Source: Candidatus Dadabacteria bacterium (lineage in GTDB: Bacteria > Desulfobacterota_D > UBA1144 > Nemesobacterales > JADFKM01). From it: a DNA stretch of 14,281 bases. Made by a program: the position numbers and the translations under genes. The stretch covers positions 1-14,281 of the forward strand of contig JADFKM010000054.1 in NCBI GenBank assembly GCA_022564935.1, in the 5' to 3' direction. The notes beneath the pieces are model-generated. The model did no database searches and had not been told where the DNA came from. It worked only from the letters and a program-made list of their open reading frames with translations. Positions 14,047 through 14,281 of this stretch are shown in pieces. The number at the start of each line of letters is the position of its first letter. Positions within the stretch are counted from its first letter, which is position 1.

Positions 14047-14281
14047 ATGATAGAGGTAATAATTCTGACTCTGTTTGCGTATTTGCTTGGATCAATTCCA
14101 ACTGCTTATATTCTTGGAAATCAATTTTTTGGTAAAGATATTAGAAAACTTGGAAACGGAAATGTTGGTACTGTTAATGCGTGGCACGAGTTCGGATGGC
14201 GTACTGGTATCATGGTTTTAATCTTGGATATGGCAAAAGGGGCTATGGTGATGGCTTTGATACTTGTTTTGGGTGTGACCG
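14047..14281 (+). CDS. plsY: PlsY-like glycerol-3-phosphate acyltransferase, 5' part
   Basis: The first 78 codons of a membrane protein of the PlsY family are present; the gene runs off the window. Bacterial PlsY transfers an acyl group from acyl-phosphate to glycerol 3-phosphate, the first step of phospholipid synthesis. Landmarks are a first helix with AYLLGSIPTAYILG (11-24), then GKDIRKLGNGNVGTVNAWHEFG (29-50) and a second helix with LDMAKGA (60-66). The usual motif SGNxGATN reads NGNVGTVN, so Ser, Ala and Thr differ. This marks a divergent member that may use another donor or acceptor. AAAGGTGAT at about 14029-14037 is a strong ribosome site, suited to GTG at 14041 or ATG at 14047. The gap to the methyltransferase stop is 21-27 bases, so it belongs to the same operon. 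Confidence 0.82.
   Translation, partial: MIEVIILTLFAYLLGSIPTAYILGNQFFGKDIRKLGNGNVGTVNAWHEFGWRTGIMVLILDMAKGAMVMALILVLGVT

Overview
The window reads as part of a bacterial chromosome, most likely from an uncultivated Gram-negative lineage. An ammonium transporter with a cleavable signal peptide, a YbdG-type mechanosensitive channel and bacterial Shine-Dalgarno and sigma-70/sigma-54-like promoter sequences point that way. The taxon cannot be fixed from sequence alone. Composition is a mosaic: an AT-rich left flank (about 1-1800), a GC-richer core (about 2092-11147) that uses AGG and ATA codons freely, and a strongly AT-rich right end (about 11160-14281).

Left flank: two minus-strand paralogous genes (260-718 and 1038-1502) for small proteins with one N-terminal membrane segment and no recognised function. 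Their upstream DNA shares short blocks in the same order and spacing, so the duplication seems to include regulatory DNA. Between them and the core lies a 589-base gene-free stretch with a cluster of hairpins (1834-1952) that could be a structured RNA.

Core: minus-strand ybdG-like channel and amt genes. The amt gene has a good intrinsic terminator and a candidate sigma-54 promoter, which fits nitrogen control. Then come two plus-strand genes, a double-hotdog MaoC hydratase related to mesaconyl-CoA/2-methylfumaryl-CoA hydratases and a CaiC-like acyl-CoA ligase, probably acting together on a short-chain or branched acyl-CoA. Next are two minus-strand genes: a CapA-type metallophosphoesterase-fold protein, and upstream of it a long divergent nitroreductase (SagB-like) protein with its own terminator and a promoter with a consensus -35 box.

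Right end: after a 690-base AT-rich spacer containing two 17-bp perfect palindromes, a duplicated TATA-like 14-mer and a small 49-codon reading frame with a G9 tract, a tightly packed plus-strand operon begins. It encodes (i) a radical SAM protein of the MJ0619/tetraether lipid synthase (Tes) family with 18 cysteines, (ii) a class I methyltransferase overlapping or abutting it, and (iii) a divergent PlsY-like glycerol-3-phosphate acyltransferase cut by the window edge. A radical SAM enzyme of a family known to join lipid chains, beside a glycerolipid acyltransferase, suggests an unusual membrane-lipid pathway, possibly acquired horizontally. This is the most interesting part of the window. No tRNA, rRNA, CRISPR array or intact mobile element was seen.
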